In this document: in pieces, positions 52,971 through 62,272 of the stretch | Position numbering within the stretch: the stretch's first letter is position 1 | Layout of the letters: each line of letters starts with the position of its first letter | Source: JAPOUP01 sp026708635 | GTDB taxonomy: Bacteria > Pseudomonadota > Alphaproteobacteria > Rhodobacterales > Rhodobacteraceae | Direction of reading: 5' to 3' | DNA: 64,000 nt | Assembly (NCBI GenBank): GCA_965200115.1 | Contig: OZ241336.1 | Coordinates: forward strand, 3,038,001 to 3,102,000 | Notes under the pieces: model-generated | Told to the model about the DNA's origin: nothing | Databases searched by the model: none | The model's input: the letters and a program-made list of their open reading frames with translations, nothing else | Program-made: the position numbers and the translations under genes

Positions 52971-54217
52971 CCGACGCGCCGATTTTTTCACCCGACTCCT
53001 GGCAACTGACCGATGGGCAGGCCGCCCTGGCCGAACGCGCGAGAACGCTCGCGGCGAAGCGGTTCGCGCCCCGGGCGGCGGAATATGACAGGGAGGCGGA
53101 GTTTCCGACCGAGAATTACCGGGATCTCGCCGAGGCCGGGCTGCTTGGAATCTGCATTCCCGAATCGGAAGGCGGTCTCGGCGCCGACCTCAAGACCTAT
53201 ATGCTGGCCGCCGCCGAGATCGGACGTTATTGCGGCGCGACGGCGCTAACGTTCAATATGCATGTCTCAAGCTGCCTCTGGACGGGCGACCTGCTTGACC
53301 GGCTGGAAATGGATCCCGCCACACGGGCGACGCATCACGAAATGAGGCGCGTCCATTACCGCCGGATTCTTGACCATGGCACCGTCTACGCCCAGCCGTT
53401 TTCCGAGGGAGGGGCCTCGGCGGCGGGCTTCAGGGCGTTCGGCACAACGGCGCTGAAGGTCGATGGTGGATGGCGGATCAGCGGAAAGAAGATATTCGCG
53501 TCCCTTGCGGGATATGCCGACTATTACGGTGCCCTATGCACCGCCCTGCAGGCGCCTGGGGATCCGCACCTAAGGCGCAATACGATGTATCTCGCGGTGC
53601 CCGCGGACGCCGACGGCGTACGCGTCGAGGGGCCGTGGGATCCGTTGGGCATGCGCGGAACGGTGTCGCGGACACTGATCTTCGAGGACGTATTCGTGCC
53701 CGAGGCGGAGCAGCTGATGCCGCAGGGCGTTTACGCCGCCGCCGCCAGCCGCTGGCCCCATATGTTCATGACGCTCACGCCGACCTACATGGGTATCGCG
53801 CAGGCCTGTTACGATTTCACGGTCGCCTATCTCCGGGGCGAGGTGCCGGGCACTCCGCCGGTGAAACGCCGGATGTATCCGACGAAGCGGATCGCCGTGG
53901 CGAACATGAGAACCATGCTGGAGCAGACGAAGGCGATCTGGTTCCAGGCGATATCCGAAGCGCGGCCGGATCCGGACAAGGATTCCCTGATGCGCGCCTG
54001 GGCGGCGCAATACACCGTAATGGAGAACGCCAACGAGCTCGCGCGGCTGGCCATCCGGACATGCGGCGGGCAGTCCATGCTGAGATCGCTTCCCCTGGAG
54101 CGTCTGTACCGTGACAGTCGCTGCGGATCGCTGATGCTGCCGTGGACCGCCGAGCTCTGTCTGGACAAGCTTGGCACGGGCGCTCTCTATGAGACCGGCG
54201 AGACGGATGACGATTGA
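52967..54217 (+). CDS. Acyl-CoA dehydrogenase
   Basis: A 416-residue flavin enzyme oxidising an acyl-CoA thioester. Family signs are LAEAGLLGICIPESEGGLGAD (in parts LGICIPESEGGLG), ATALTFNMHVSS, the FAD/substrate region AQPFSEGGASAAGFRAFGT, ISGKKIFASLAGYADYY, DPLGMRGTVSRTLIFEDVFVP and the C-terminal RTCGGQSMLRSLPLERLYRDSR. The ATG overlaps the hydrolase TGA. It has no counterpart in the known NicX pathway, so it suggests that ring-derived or side-chain acids go through CoA thioesters made by the next gene. Confidence 0.93.
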   Translation: MTDAPIFSPDSWQLTDGQAALAERARTLAAKRFAPRAAEYDREAEFPTENYRDLAEAGLLGICIPESEGGLGADLKTYMLAAAEIGRYCGATALTFNMHVSSCLWTGDLLDRLEMDPATRATHHEMRRVHYRRILDHGTVYAQPFSEGGASAAGFRAFGTTALKVDGGWRISGKKIFASLAGYADYYGALCTALQAPGDPHLRRNTMYLAVPADADGVRVEGPWDPLGMRGTVSRTLIFEDVFVPEAEQLMPQGVYAAAASRWPHMFMTLTPTYMGIAQACYDFTVAYLRGEVPGTPPVKRRMYPTKRIAVANMRTMLEQTKAIWFQAISEARPDPDKDSLMRAWAAQYTVMENANELARLAIRTCGGQSMLRSLPLERLYRDSRCGSLMLPWTAELCLDKLGTGALYETGETDDD

Positions 54218-55664
54218 TCGCTGGATCGTCGACGCCGCCGCCCGGACACCGGCGAAGCCCGCGATCGAGTTCGGTGAGGGGACCCTGACCTATTCCGAAC
54301 TGGCGGTCCGCGTGCGGGAACGCGCCCGGACATTGGCCGCCGCCGGCATCGGGCGCGGCGACCGCGTCGCCTGGTACGGGCTGAATCACCCGGAGGCGTT
54401 CGTGCTTCTGTTCGCCTGCGCCAGTGTTGGCGCGCTTCTCGTACCCGTCAATTGGCGGCTCTCCGATTCCGAGGTTGCGGAGGTCATCGCGAAATGCAGG
54501 CCGGGTCTGGTTGTCCATGACCGGAACATGCGGCTCAGGGCCCGGGAGCTGCCGGACGCGCGGGTCGTGGAGTTCGACGGAACGTATCCATCGGGCACTG
54601 GCGGCGGGACCGGAACGGCACGCCGGGAAGATCCGGTCCTTCTCGTGTTCACCTCAGGGTCGACCGGTCACCCCAAGGGGGTCGTGCTGACGCAGAAAGC
54701 GCTGGCCTGCAACGCCGCCATGAGCGTCGAGGCGCATGGGCTGACGCCCGCTGACAGGGTGCTGAACGTGCTTCCGCTGTTTCACGTCGGGGGACTCAAC
54801 ATTCTGCCGACTCCCGCGTTCTCGGTCGGCGCCACCGTGGTGCTTCACGAACGTTTCGATCCCGGCGCGACCTGCGCCGGGATGGAGGAAGTCACCCACG
54901 CGATCACCGTGCCCACCGTGCTGCGGGCGGTGATCGAATGTTCCGGCTGGAAAAAGGTGGATCCGGGTCGGCTGCGGGCGATCTCGATCGGATCGACTGA
55001 CGTGCCGGTGCCGTTGATCGAGACCGTGCAGGAGCGGGGCATACCGGTGGTGCAGATATATGGCGCTACGGAAACCGGTCCACTCGCGATCCATCAACGT
55101 GTCGGCGAGGCGATGGCGACGACCGGAAGCATCGGTCGCGCGGGGTCGCGTTGCGATGTCCGGCTGGTCCGGGACGGCGGGGACGTGCCGGACGGTGAGA
55201 CCGGCGAGATATGGGTTAGGGGCGACAACGTCCTGCGGGAATACTGGGAGCGGCCCGATCTGACCTCGGAGATGATTCGTGATGGCTGGTTCAGGACCGG
55301 AGACGTCGCGCGGCGTGACGGGACCGGGCTCTACTGGTTCGCCGACCGTATCAAGCATGTCGTGATTTCCGGCGGAGAGAACATCTATCCCGCGGAGATC
55401 GAACGTATCGTGCGGGAGGTTCCCGGGGTGGCCGACGTTGCGGTTGTGGGCCGGTCCGACCTGAAATGGGGCGAGGTTCCCGTGGCGGTTGTCGTGGCAC
55501 CCGACGGCCTGAAGGCGGAGGCGGTCCTTGCGCCGCTGCGGGGCCGCCTCGCGCGCTACAAGCACCCCAGGGACGTCGTTTTCGTCGACAGCCTGCCGCG
55601 GAACGCGATGGGCAAGGTGATTGCCGCCGATGTCCGCGCGATGCTCGACGATGTCGGCGCCTAG
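54207..55664 (+). CDS. AMP-dependent acyl-CoA ligase
   Basis: A 485-residue adenylate-forming enzyme that activates an organic acid to its CoA thioester. The P-loop is LVFTSGSTGHPKGVVLTQKAL (cited as FTSGSTGHPKGV), followed by VLPLFHVGGLN, IYGATETGP, FRTGDVARRDGTGLYWFADR, ISGGENIYPAEIE and the catalytic Lys in RNAMGKVIAADV. The start ATG 54207 overlaps the dehydrogenase gene by 11 bp. It closes the four-gene overlapping enzyme set; the TRAP genes follow after 184 bp. Confidence 0.93.
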   Translation: MTIDRWIVDAAARTPAKPAIEFGEGTLTYSELAVRVRERARTLAAAGIGRGDRVAWYGLNHPEAFVLLFACASVGALLVPVNWRLSDSEVAEVIAKCRPGLVVHDRNMRLRARELPDARVVEFDGTYPSGTGGGTGTARREDPVLLVFTSGSTGHPKGVVLTQKALACNAAMSVEAHGLTPADRVLNVLPLFHVGGLNILPTPAFSVGATVVLHERFDPGATCAGMEEVTHAITVPTVLRAVIECSGWKKVDPGRLRAISIGSTDVPVPLIETVQERGIPVVQIYGATETGPLAIHQRVGEAMATTGSIGRAGSRCDVRLVRDGGDVPDGETGEIWVRGDNVLREYWERPDLTSEMIRDGWFRTGDVARRDGTGLYWFADRIKHVVISGGENIYPAEIERIVREVPGVADVAVVGRSDLKWGEVPVAVVVAPDGLKAEAVLAPLRGRLARYKHPRDVVFVDSLPRNAMGKVIAADVRAMLDDVGA

Positions 55665-55848
55665 CGGCGGCCGTGGTATACCGGCGAGAGGCGCGCGTGG
55701 GCTGTGGGGAAGTCCGGTGGCATACAGCCGTTCCGGAAGCTAGGGAAGTGTCCGGTGGAGTGACCGTCGCCTATCGAAAAAAAACCGGGTTGGCATCCGC
55801 CGGAAAATTGGCGAGTTATGTTACATCAAATTGATTGAGGAGGGAATC

Positions 55849-56862
55849 ATGAAACACTTCCTGAAAACCTTTGCCGCCGTTTCGGCCTTCGCCGTCTCCG
55901 CGGTCTCGTCCCATGCGGCCGACGTGACCCTGACGATTTCGTCCTGGGCCCCGCCGACCCACGGAATGAACGCGATCTACTGGCCGGAACTGATCGACAG
56001 GATCGAGGAGGCGACCGACGGCCGGGTAACGGCCGAGATAAAGTACGGGCTTGCCGCTCCACCGGCACAGTACGATCTCATTCTTGACGGGGCGGCTGAC
56101 GTCGCCTGGATATTCCATGGCTACACGCCGGGACGTTTCGTCGCCACCAAGATGATCGAACTTCCGGGTTATGAAGGTAACGCCGAAGCCGCGTCCGTCG
56201 CCTACTGGCGGGTGCACGAGCGGCATCTGCAGGCCGCCGACGAGCATAGGGGCGTGAAGCTGATCGGTCTGATGACCCATGGGCCCGGCGTGCTGCACTC
56301 GGACACCAAGATTGACGGTCTGGACCGGATCTCCGGAATGAAACTTCGCCTTGGTGGCGGGGTCTCGGGCGATGTGGGTACCGCGCTTGGCGCCACCGGA
56401 ATCCGCGTGCCGGCTCCAAAAGTCTACGAGACGCTGGCGTCGAACGCGGCTGACGGAGTGATGATGCCAATGGAGGGCAAGGCGAGCTTCAAGCTGTTTG
56501 AGGTTGCCAAGCATACGTACCGCGTCCCGGGCGGATTCTATCGTGGATCCTTCGCCCTGATCATGAACGGCGAAACGTTCGATGGCCTGAGCGAGGCCGA
56601 TCAAACGGCGCTGGAGGGCGTTTTCGGCGAGGCCGCCTCGCGCCAGGCCGGTCGGATGTGGGACGCGATAGACAAGGTCGGCCATCAGGCCCTGAAAGAC
56701 AACGCCGACAACTCATTGACCGAAGCGAGCGCCGCGGATGCCGCCAAATGGGACGAGCTGACCGGCCCGATCATCGCGGGCGTGCTGGCTGAGGTATCCG
56801 CTCTTGGGATCGATGCCGTGGCGGCGCAGGCGTACATCCAGGAGCAGATGGACGCGAACTGA
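55849..56862 (+). CDS. dctP: TRAP transporter substrate-binding protein, DctP family
   Basis: A 337-residue periplasmic binding protein with signal peptide MKHFLKTFAAVSAFAVSAVSS(HAA) and the DctP fold: LTISSWAPPTHGMNAIYWPEL (in parts SSWAPPTHGMN), IDRIEEATDGRVTAEIKYG, DGAADVAWIFHGYTPGRF and the conserved Arg-containing GMKLRLGGGVSGDVG. Such proteins bind carboxylates through that Arg, which fits uptake of an aromatic or heteroaromatic acid. A GAGGAGGGA site precedes the ATG. Confidence 0.92.
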   Translation: MKHFLKTFAAVSAFAVSAVSSHAADVTLTISSWAPPTHGMNAIYWPELIDRIEEATDGRVTAEIKYGLAAPPAQYDLILDGAADVAWIFHGYTPGRFVATKMIELPGYEGNAEAASVAYWRVHERHLQAADEHRGVKLIGLMTHGPGVLHSDTKIDGLDRISGMKLRLGGGVSGDVGTALGATGIRVPAPKVYETLASNAADGVMMPMEGKASFKLFEVAKHTYRVPGGFYRGSFALIMNGETFDGLSEADQTALEGVFGEAASRQAGRMWDAIDKVGHQALKDNADNSLTEASAADAAKWDELTGPIIAGVLAEVSALGIDAVAAQAYIQEQMDAN

Positions 56863-56933
56863 GCCCATACCGCAATGGTGGATGGCCGGACCGGCGGGGG
56901 TGGATTCGGCCGTTCTCCGTTTGACGGCGAGGC

Positions 56934-57485
56934 ATGAAGATGTCCGAAAAACATGACGGTTCCGGAACCGGGGCGGTCCCGGCGCTGAAGCCCGCCGCCC
57001 GGGACCGCGCCTGGGGCTGGGCCGTGATGCTCCCCACGTGGCTGGCGGCGTCGACGCTGTTCGTGCTGATGGCCATGACGTTCATGGATGTCATTCTGCG
57101 GTCGGTCGCCAACGACCCCATTGAGAGCGCCACCGAACTCACGCGGCTGTGCATGGCGATCATCGTGTTCGCCGCGCTTCCCATGGTATCCTGGAATGGC
57201 GGGCATATCGTCGTGGACTTGATGGATCCGCTGTTCGCCCGCCGTGCGGCGCGGGTGCGGGATCTCCTGATCGACCTGTTCTGCGGCGCGATTCTGCTAT
57301 GGCCGGCCAAGCGCGTATGGGATCTCGCGGAGCGCGCCAGGGACTTCGGTGACGTGACCGAATATCTTGGGTTTCCCCAGTTTGCCGTCGGCTGGTTTAT
57401 CGCCGCCTTCACGTTCATTACGGCCGCGGTGTTTTTCGCCCGCGGGCTGACGCGCCTTTTCTTTCCGTCGAAGTTGCGGGACTGA
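56934..57485 (+). CDS. dctQ: TRAP transporter small permease, DctQ family
   Basis: A 183-residue membrane subunit with four hydrophobic spans (for example STLFVLMAMTFMDVILRSV and FAVGWFIAAFTFITAAVFFA) after a polar N-terminus of about 25 residues. The family motif around DVILRSVANDPIESATELTRL and FAALPMVSWNGGHIVVDLMD is visible. It bridges the binding protein and the large permease. ATG 56940 is an alternative start two codons later. Its TGA overlaps the dctM ATG. Confidence 0.9.
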   Translation: MKMSEKHDGSGTGAVPALKPAARDRAWGWAVMLPTWLAASTLFVLMAMTFMDVILRSVANDPIESATELTRLCMAIIVFAALPMVSWNGGHIVVDLMDPLFARRAARVRDLLIDLFCGAILLWPAKRVWDLAERARDFGDVTEYLGFPQFAVGWFIAAFTFITAAVFFARGLTRLFFPSKLRD

Positions 57486-58798
57486 TGCTGGTCTCGGTTC
57501 TGGGCTTCGCGGCCGTTCTCGCTCTCGTGTTCCTGCGGATGCCGATCGCCATCGCCATGGGCGTGGTGGGGTTTGTCGGTTACGCCGAGCTGAGGGGATT
57601 CCGCGCCTCGATCTCAATGGTCGGCCGGCTGGTTATCGATACGGCGCAGAATTACGGGCTGTCGGTCATTCCCCTGTTCATCCTGATGGGTCTTTTCGTC
57701 TCCAAGGGCGGTCTGAGCCGGGAACTCTATCAGGCCAGTTACGCGTTTCTTGGCCATCTGCGCGGCGGGCTGGCCATGGCGACGATCTGCGCCTGCGCGG
57801 GATTTTCGGCGATCTGCGGCAGTTCCCTGGCGACGGCGGCCACGATGTCGAAAGTGGCGATGCCGCAAATGCGGAAATACGGTTACAACGACAGGCTCTC
57901 GACCGCGTCGATCGCCGCCGGGGGTACCCTGGGAATCCTCATCCCCCCTTCGGTGATCCTCGTGATTTACGGACTGCTGACGGAGACGTCCATCGGCAAG
58001 CTTTTTGTCGCCGGCATCGTGCCGGGACTTCTGGGTGTTGGGTTCTACCTGCTCGCCGTGCAATGGACCGTCGCCCGCGACCCTGGCGCGGGTCCGGCGG
58101 GTGGGCGGACCCGGTGGGGCGAGCGCATGCTGGCGCTACGGGACGTCTGGGCGGTGCTGCTGCTCTTCTTTCTCGTGATAGGAGGTCTGTATGGCGTGCT
58201 TGACGTGTGGCCCCTGAACCTGACGTTTTCGCCCACGGAGGCCGCGGGAATGGGCGCGGCCGGCGCGTTCCTGATCGCGCTGTCCCGGGGGAAGCTTAGC
58301 CTGGGCGGAACCGTGCAGGTGCTTGTGGAGGCGACCCAGACCACGGCGGCGCTCTTCGCGGTACTGATCGGCGCGTGGGTGTTCTCGAATTTCGTGAATC
58401 TGGCGGGGCTGCCCGAGGCACTCCAGGACATGGTCACCGGAGCCGGTCTCGCGCCGATGGCGGTGATGGCGATGATCCTTCTGGTCTATGTGGCGCTGGG
58501 CTGCGTGTTCGAAAGCCTGTCGATGCTGCTGCTGACCGTTCCGATCTTCTTTCCGCTGGTCATCGGGATGGGTTTTGACCCGGTGTGGTTCGGGATCGTT
58601 GTCGTCGTGGTCACGGAAATCAGCCTGATCACGCCACCGGTCGGCCTGAACGTTTTCGTTCTGAAAGGCGTGGTGGGTGACGTCTCGACGGCGACGATCT
58701 TCAGGGGCGTAACGCCTTTCTGGGCCGTCGACATCCTACGTCTCGTACTGCTGGTTCTGGTGCCGTCACTGGTGCTGTTCCTGCCGAATTCCATGTGA
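57485..58798 (+). CDS. dctM: TRAP transporter large permease, DctM family
   Basis: A 437-residue ion-coupled permease with about 12 hydrophobic spans. Signature segments are FLRMPIAIAMGVVGFVGYAEL, SVIPLFILMGLFVSKGGLSRELYQ, ICGSSLATAATMSKVAMPQMRKYGY, AGGTLGILIPPSVILVIYGLLTETSIGKLF and ITPPVGLNVFVLKGV (each quoted in part of the longer conserved region). Completes a full TRAP system transcribed with the upstream enzymes. Confidence 0.94.
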   Translation: MLVSVLGFAAVLALVFLRMPIAIAMGVVGFVGYAELRGFRASISMVGRLVIDTAQNYGLSVIPLFILMGLFVSKGGLSRELYQASYAFLGHLRGGLAMATICACAGFSAICGSSLATAATMSKVAMPQMRKYGYNDRLSTASIAAGGTLGILIPPSVILVIYGLLTETSIGKLFVAGIVPGLLGVGFYLLAVQWTVARDPGAGPAGGRTRWGERMLALRDVWAVLLLFFLVIGGLYGVLDVWPLNLTFSPTEAAGMGAAGAFLIALSRGKLSLGGTVQVLVEATQTTAALFAVLIGAWVFSNFVNLAGLPEALQDMVTGAGLAPMAVMAMILLVYVALGCVFESLSMLLLTVPIFFPLVIGMGFDPVWFGIVVVVVTEISLITPPVGLNVFVLKGVVGDVSTATIFRGVTPFWAVDILRLVLLVLVPSLVLFLPNSM

Positions 58799-58929
58799 AG
58801 GGCGGCGGGCGGACGTGATGCCGAGGGATGACCGGCGTCCAGAGGAACAGCGAAAGCCGGGCCACGCCTCAGTTCGCCGTGAGGCTCGCGGGCCGTCTCC
58901 GGTCGAACGGTCCCCGGGCACGGCCCGGT

Positions 58930-61377
58930 CTACGGGCGCGCGGTCCATCGCAGGCGCATCGCGTTGGAGACCACGAAGACGCTCGACAATGACATTGCGG
59001 CGGCGGCGAGCATCGGCGAGAGCGTCAGGCCGGTAACCGGATAGAATATGCCCGCGGCCACGGGGATCAGCAGCGTGTTGTAACCAAACGCCCAGAACAG
59101 GTTCTGCCGGATGTTGCGCATGGTCCGTCGGCTCAACTCGATCGCGGTCAGGATTCCGCGCAGGTCGTCAGACATCAAGACGACATCCGCCGCTTCGATC
59201 GCTATGTCGGTTCCGGAGCCGATGGCGATTCCAACGTCCGCTTCGGCGAGCGCCGGAGCGTCGTTGATACCATCTCCTATGAAGGCGACGCGTCTCCCGC
59301 CCGATCTCATCGCCTTCAGCGCCGACACCTTGCCGTCCGGCAGGGCGCCGGCGATGGTTCGATCGATGCCGACCCGGTCGGCGACGGCCTTTGCGGCTCC
59401 TTCGCTGTCTCCGGTCACCATCGCGAGCTGCATGCTGAGCGCCCGTAATCTCGCGGTTACGTCGGGGGCCGAGGGCTTTACCGGATCGGTGACCGCGATT
59501 ACCGCGGCGACCCTGCCGTCGATGGCGACGAATACGGCGGTCTGTCCGCTTTCGCCGTATTCATTTCCGACCGTGCGCGTTGCGGTCGTGTCAATCCCCG
59601 CCCTGGCGATGAATTTTTCCGAGCCGATCATTACCGCATGGCCATCGACCGTTGCGGAAACGCCAAGTCCCGGGCTGGAACCGAACCGCGAAGCGACGGG
59701 CAGGCTCACGCATTCAGCCTCTGCGGCCCGAACGATGGCCTTTGCGATCGGGTGTTCCGACTCGGTCTCGACCGCGGCCGCCAAACGCAGGATTCCCTGC
59801 CGCCCGAGTCCGTCGATCGACCTTAGATCCGCCAGTTCAGGCCGTCCCTCGGTTAGGGTGCCCGTTTTGTCCATCACGACTGTCCGCACGTCATGGAGCG
59901 CTTCGATCGCGTCTCCGCGACGAAAGAGCACGCCCAGTTCCGCGGCGCGTCCGGTGCCGGCCATGATGGAGGTCGGTGTGGCGAGTCCCATCGCACAGGG
60001 GCATGCGATGATCAGGACCGAAACGCCCGCGACCATGGCGGAACCGAGCGCGGGATCGGGGCCGAACGCCAGCCAGCAGGCAACCGTCAGCACCGAAACC
60101 GCGATGACCGCGGGAACGAACCTGGCCGTAATGCGGTTGACCAGCGCCTCGACCGGCAGCCTGGTTGCCTGGGCCCGCTCCACCAAACCCACGATCTGCG
60201 CCAGGACGGTTTCCCTGCCGACCGCCGTGGCCCCAAACCGCAGCGCGCCGCTACCGTTCACCGTGCCGCCGACGACACTGTCGCCGTGGGACTTCCCGAC
60301 CGGTGACGGCTCACCGGTGATCATGCTCTCGTCGACGAATGAACTGCCTGAAAGCACGCTTCCGTCGACCGGGATCCGCTCTCCGGGGCCTACGGCGACA
60401 ACGTCGCCCGTCATGATTTCATCGACGGGTACCACCGTAACCGCGCCGCCACGCTCGACGCGGGCGGTCTTGGGCCTCAGGCTGATCAGCCGTTCAATCG
60501 CGTTTCCGGCCTGGCGTCTGGCACGTGCCTCCAGCCAGCGGCCGAACAGCACAAGAGCGACGATGACGACGGTCGACTCGAAGTAGACGCTATCGGTGCC
60601 GGGCGGGAAGAGCCGCGGCGCGAAGGTTGCGACGGTGGAATAGCAATAGGCGGCCGAAGTGCCGAGAGCGACGAGCGAGTCCATTTCGGGCCGGCCCCTG
60701 ACCAGGGTTGGAACACCTCGGGTGAAGAACCGGAGACCCGGGCCGAACAGCACGAGGGTGGCGAGCGCGAACTGCAGATACCGGCTCCGCTGCGGGCCTA
60801 TGCTTTCGGCGATGAGTTCGTGGACTCCGGGTATGAGATGTCCCCCCATCTCCAGGGTGAACACCGGCATCGCCAGAACGACGGCGAGAAGTGCGGATCG
60901 GCCCGGGCCCGCGCTTTCCCCGGATCGGAAACCATCGATTCCCGGGCCGGGATTTTCCGCGCTTGCCGGATATCCGAGAGCGGTCACCGCCCGCGCCAGC
61001 TTCGCGGGCGTGGTCGCTTCGGAAAGAAAGCGTATGTGGGCGGTTCCCGCGGCTGGGTCGACGGCGGCTTCAATGATGCCGGGAGACTCGGCCAGGAAGC
61101 GCTCGACCTCATCCGCGCGTCGGGCGGATTCCATGTCATTGATTTCTATCTTTGCCCGCGAAGTCCTGGCGGGATAGCCCGAAGCCTCCAGGGCCGAGAC
61201 GATTGAGGGGACCGCCGCGCCACCGTTACATTCGATCTGAACCGATCCGGTCGCCAGGTTCGCGGATACGTTCGATACCCCCGGCACGGAGGCGAGCGTG
61301 CGCTCAACGCGCTCAACGCACGAGGCGCAGTGCATCCGTTCTAGCCGCAGTGAAAGTCTTTGGCTGGGGGTCACCAT
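58930..61377 (-). CDS. copA: Copper-type P1B ATPase (CopA-like)
   Basis: A membrane pump of about 815 residues exporting Cu(I)-type ions. The first heavy-metal domain has the CxxC motif CASC (Cys17, Cys20); a second N-terminal domain of the same fold (INDMESARRADEVERFLAES, then GTAHIRF) lacks CxxC. The pump core has the TGEPSPV actuator loop, IIACPCAMGLATP with the Cys-Pro-Cys metal site, the phosphorylated Asp in DKTGTLTEG, the HP motif in SEHPIAKAI, and GDGINDAPAL. The frame opens to 61407; ATG 61377 matches family starts better. Confidence 0.93.
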   Translation of the reverse strand: MVTPSQRLSLRLERMHCASCVERVERTLASVPGVSNVSANLATGSVQIECNGGAAVPSIVSALEASGYPARTSRAKIEINDMESARRADEVERFLAESPGIIEAAVDPAAGTAHIRFLSEATTPAKLARAVTALGYPASAENPGPGIDGFRSGESAGPGRSALLAVVLAMPVFTLEMGGHLIPGVHELIAESIGPQRSRYLQFALATLVLFGPGLRFFTRGVPTLVRGRPEMDSLVALGTSAAYCYSTVATFAPRLFPPGTDSVYFESTVVIVALVLFGRWLEARARRQAGNAIERLISLRPKTARVERGGAVTVVPVDEIMTGDVVAVGPGERIPVDGSVLSGSSFVDESMITGEPSPVGKSHGDSVVGGTVNGSGALRFGATAVGRETVLAQIVGLVERAQATRLPVEALVNRITARFVPAVIAVSVLTVACWLAFGPDPALGSAMVAGVSVLIIACPCAMGLATPTSIMAGTGRAAELGVLFRRGDAIEALHDVRTVVMDKTGTLTEGRPELADLRSIDGLGRQGILRLAAAVETESEHPIAKAIVRAAEAECVSLPVASRFGSSPGLGVSATVDGHAVMIGSEKFIARAGIDTTATRTVGNEYGESGQTAVFVAIDGRVAAVIAVTDPVKPSAPDVTARLRALSMQLAMVTGDSEGAAKAVADRVGIDRTIAGALPDGKVSALKAMRSGGRRVAFIGDGINDAPALAEADVGIAIGSGTDIAIEAADVVLMSDDLRGILTAIELSRRTMRNIRQNLFWAFGYNTLLIPVAAGIFYPVTGLTLSPMLAAAAMSLSSVFVVSNAMRLRWTARP

Positions 61378-61825
61378 AACGGCCGTTCCCGGCCCGCATG
61401 AGCGCACGGGGTTTCCGCGAAGCCGGACATAGTGGTCTTTCGCTGGGAACGCATCCCGAACCCCATAGTATAGATCATTCGAGAGTCGCAGGGTCGGACT
61501 GACTTGGCAAGCGGAGAAAGCCGAATCGGCAGGCCCCGAAATTTGGCTGACCCGGATCCAACCGCCGGATTCCGGGGTGGCGGGTCATTTCATGGCGACG
61601 GTAAACTCCATGGCATCGCGCGATAGGTAACGGGCTCCGTCAGAAAGCCCCGTGGGATGCCCTGAAGAGGCTACGCGCGTCGGTCTCGGTTAGGGTGACT
61701 CCAGCGGTAGGGATCGAACATACGACCGATTGATCGGAAGTCAGTAAACCGGACGCGCCTCGGATTACCGATCCGGCCAGGGGAAACGGCACCTGGCGCG
61801 CGCCCGTAGGGCCGATCCCGGCGCG
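61378..61825. other. Intergenic stretch between copA and an XRE gene
   Basis: No supported gene. On the minus strand, TATACT near 61468-61473 is a fair -10 for copA. I looked for the CueR/HmrR dyad (CTTCC...GGAAG) and did not find a good match. Confidence 0.4.
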
Positions 61826-62272
61826 TCAGCGATCCGTCAGTTCCTCCCCGGAAACGGTCTGGCCATCCGGGCGGTCCGCCGGCCGCTCTTCGGTTTGGGG
61901 TTTGGGCCTCCGCCTGGCGAGCAGCCCCTCGGCCGCGAGCTGGCGTATGACGGTGGCGCGGGTGATGCCCGAGCGCTCCGCTATGGCGTCGTACCGCTCG
62001 GTCTCGTGCCTGGATAGCGAAATCATGGCCCCGTGCCAGTTCATTTTGTCGATCTCCGCCACCGCCCCGAGAGCCCCGAGCTGGTCCAGCGCGTCCAGAA
62101 GGGTGGAGGAGTTGGAGCCTGTCCGGCCTTCCTCTATCCGGTACAGGCTTTCCCTGCGGATACCGATGCGACGGGCGAACTCGGAACGGGTTATGTTTCG
62201 CCGCTTCCGCTCCTCGGCGATCCATTTCCACAGCCACCGGGCGGTCAGATTCCGTTCTTCGCTTCCAGACAT
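61826..62272 (-). CDS. XRE-family helix-turn-helix regulator
   Basis: A 148-residue regulator. The N-terminal helix-turn-helix is RKRRNITRSEFARRIGIRRESLYRIEEGRTGSNSSTL (cited as SEFARRIGIRRESLYRIEEG). A second segment, HETERYDAIAERSGITRATVIRQLAAEGLLARR, looks like another small DNA-binding or ribbon-helix-helix unit (ITRATVIRQLAAEG), so it may contact DNA twice. The tail is acidic/Pro-rich. Start MSGSEERNLTARW at 62272 is chosen; the frame is open to 62452. It lies upstream of and divergent from the porin, which it might regulate. Confidence 0.8.
   Translation of the reverse strand: MSGSEERNLTARWLWKWIAEERKRRNITRSEFARRIGIRRESLYRIEEGRTGSNSSTLLDALDQLGALGAVAEIDKMNWHGAMISLSRHETERYDAIAERSGITRATVIRQLAAEGLLARRRPKPQTEERPADRPDGQTVSGEELTDR

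Noticed and set aside
61440..61500. CueR/HmrR binding site before copA
   Set aside because: A -10-like TATACT is present, but the expected CTTCC/GGAAG dyad with 19-bp promoter spacing is not.
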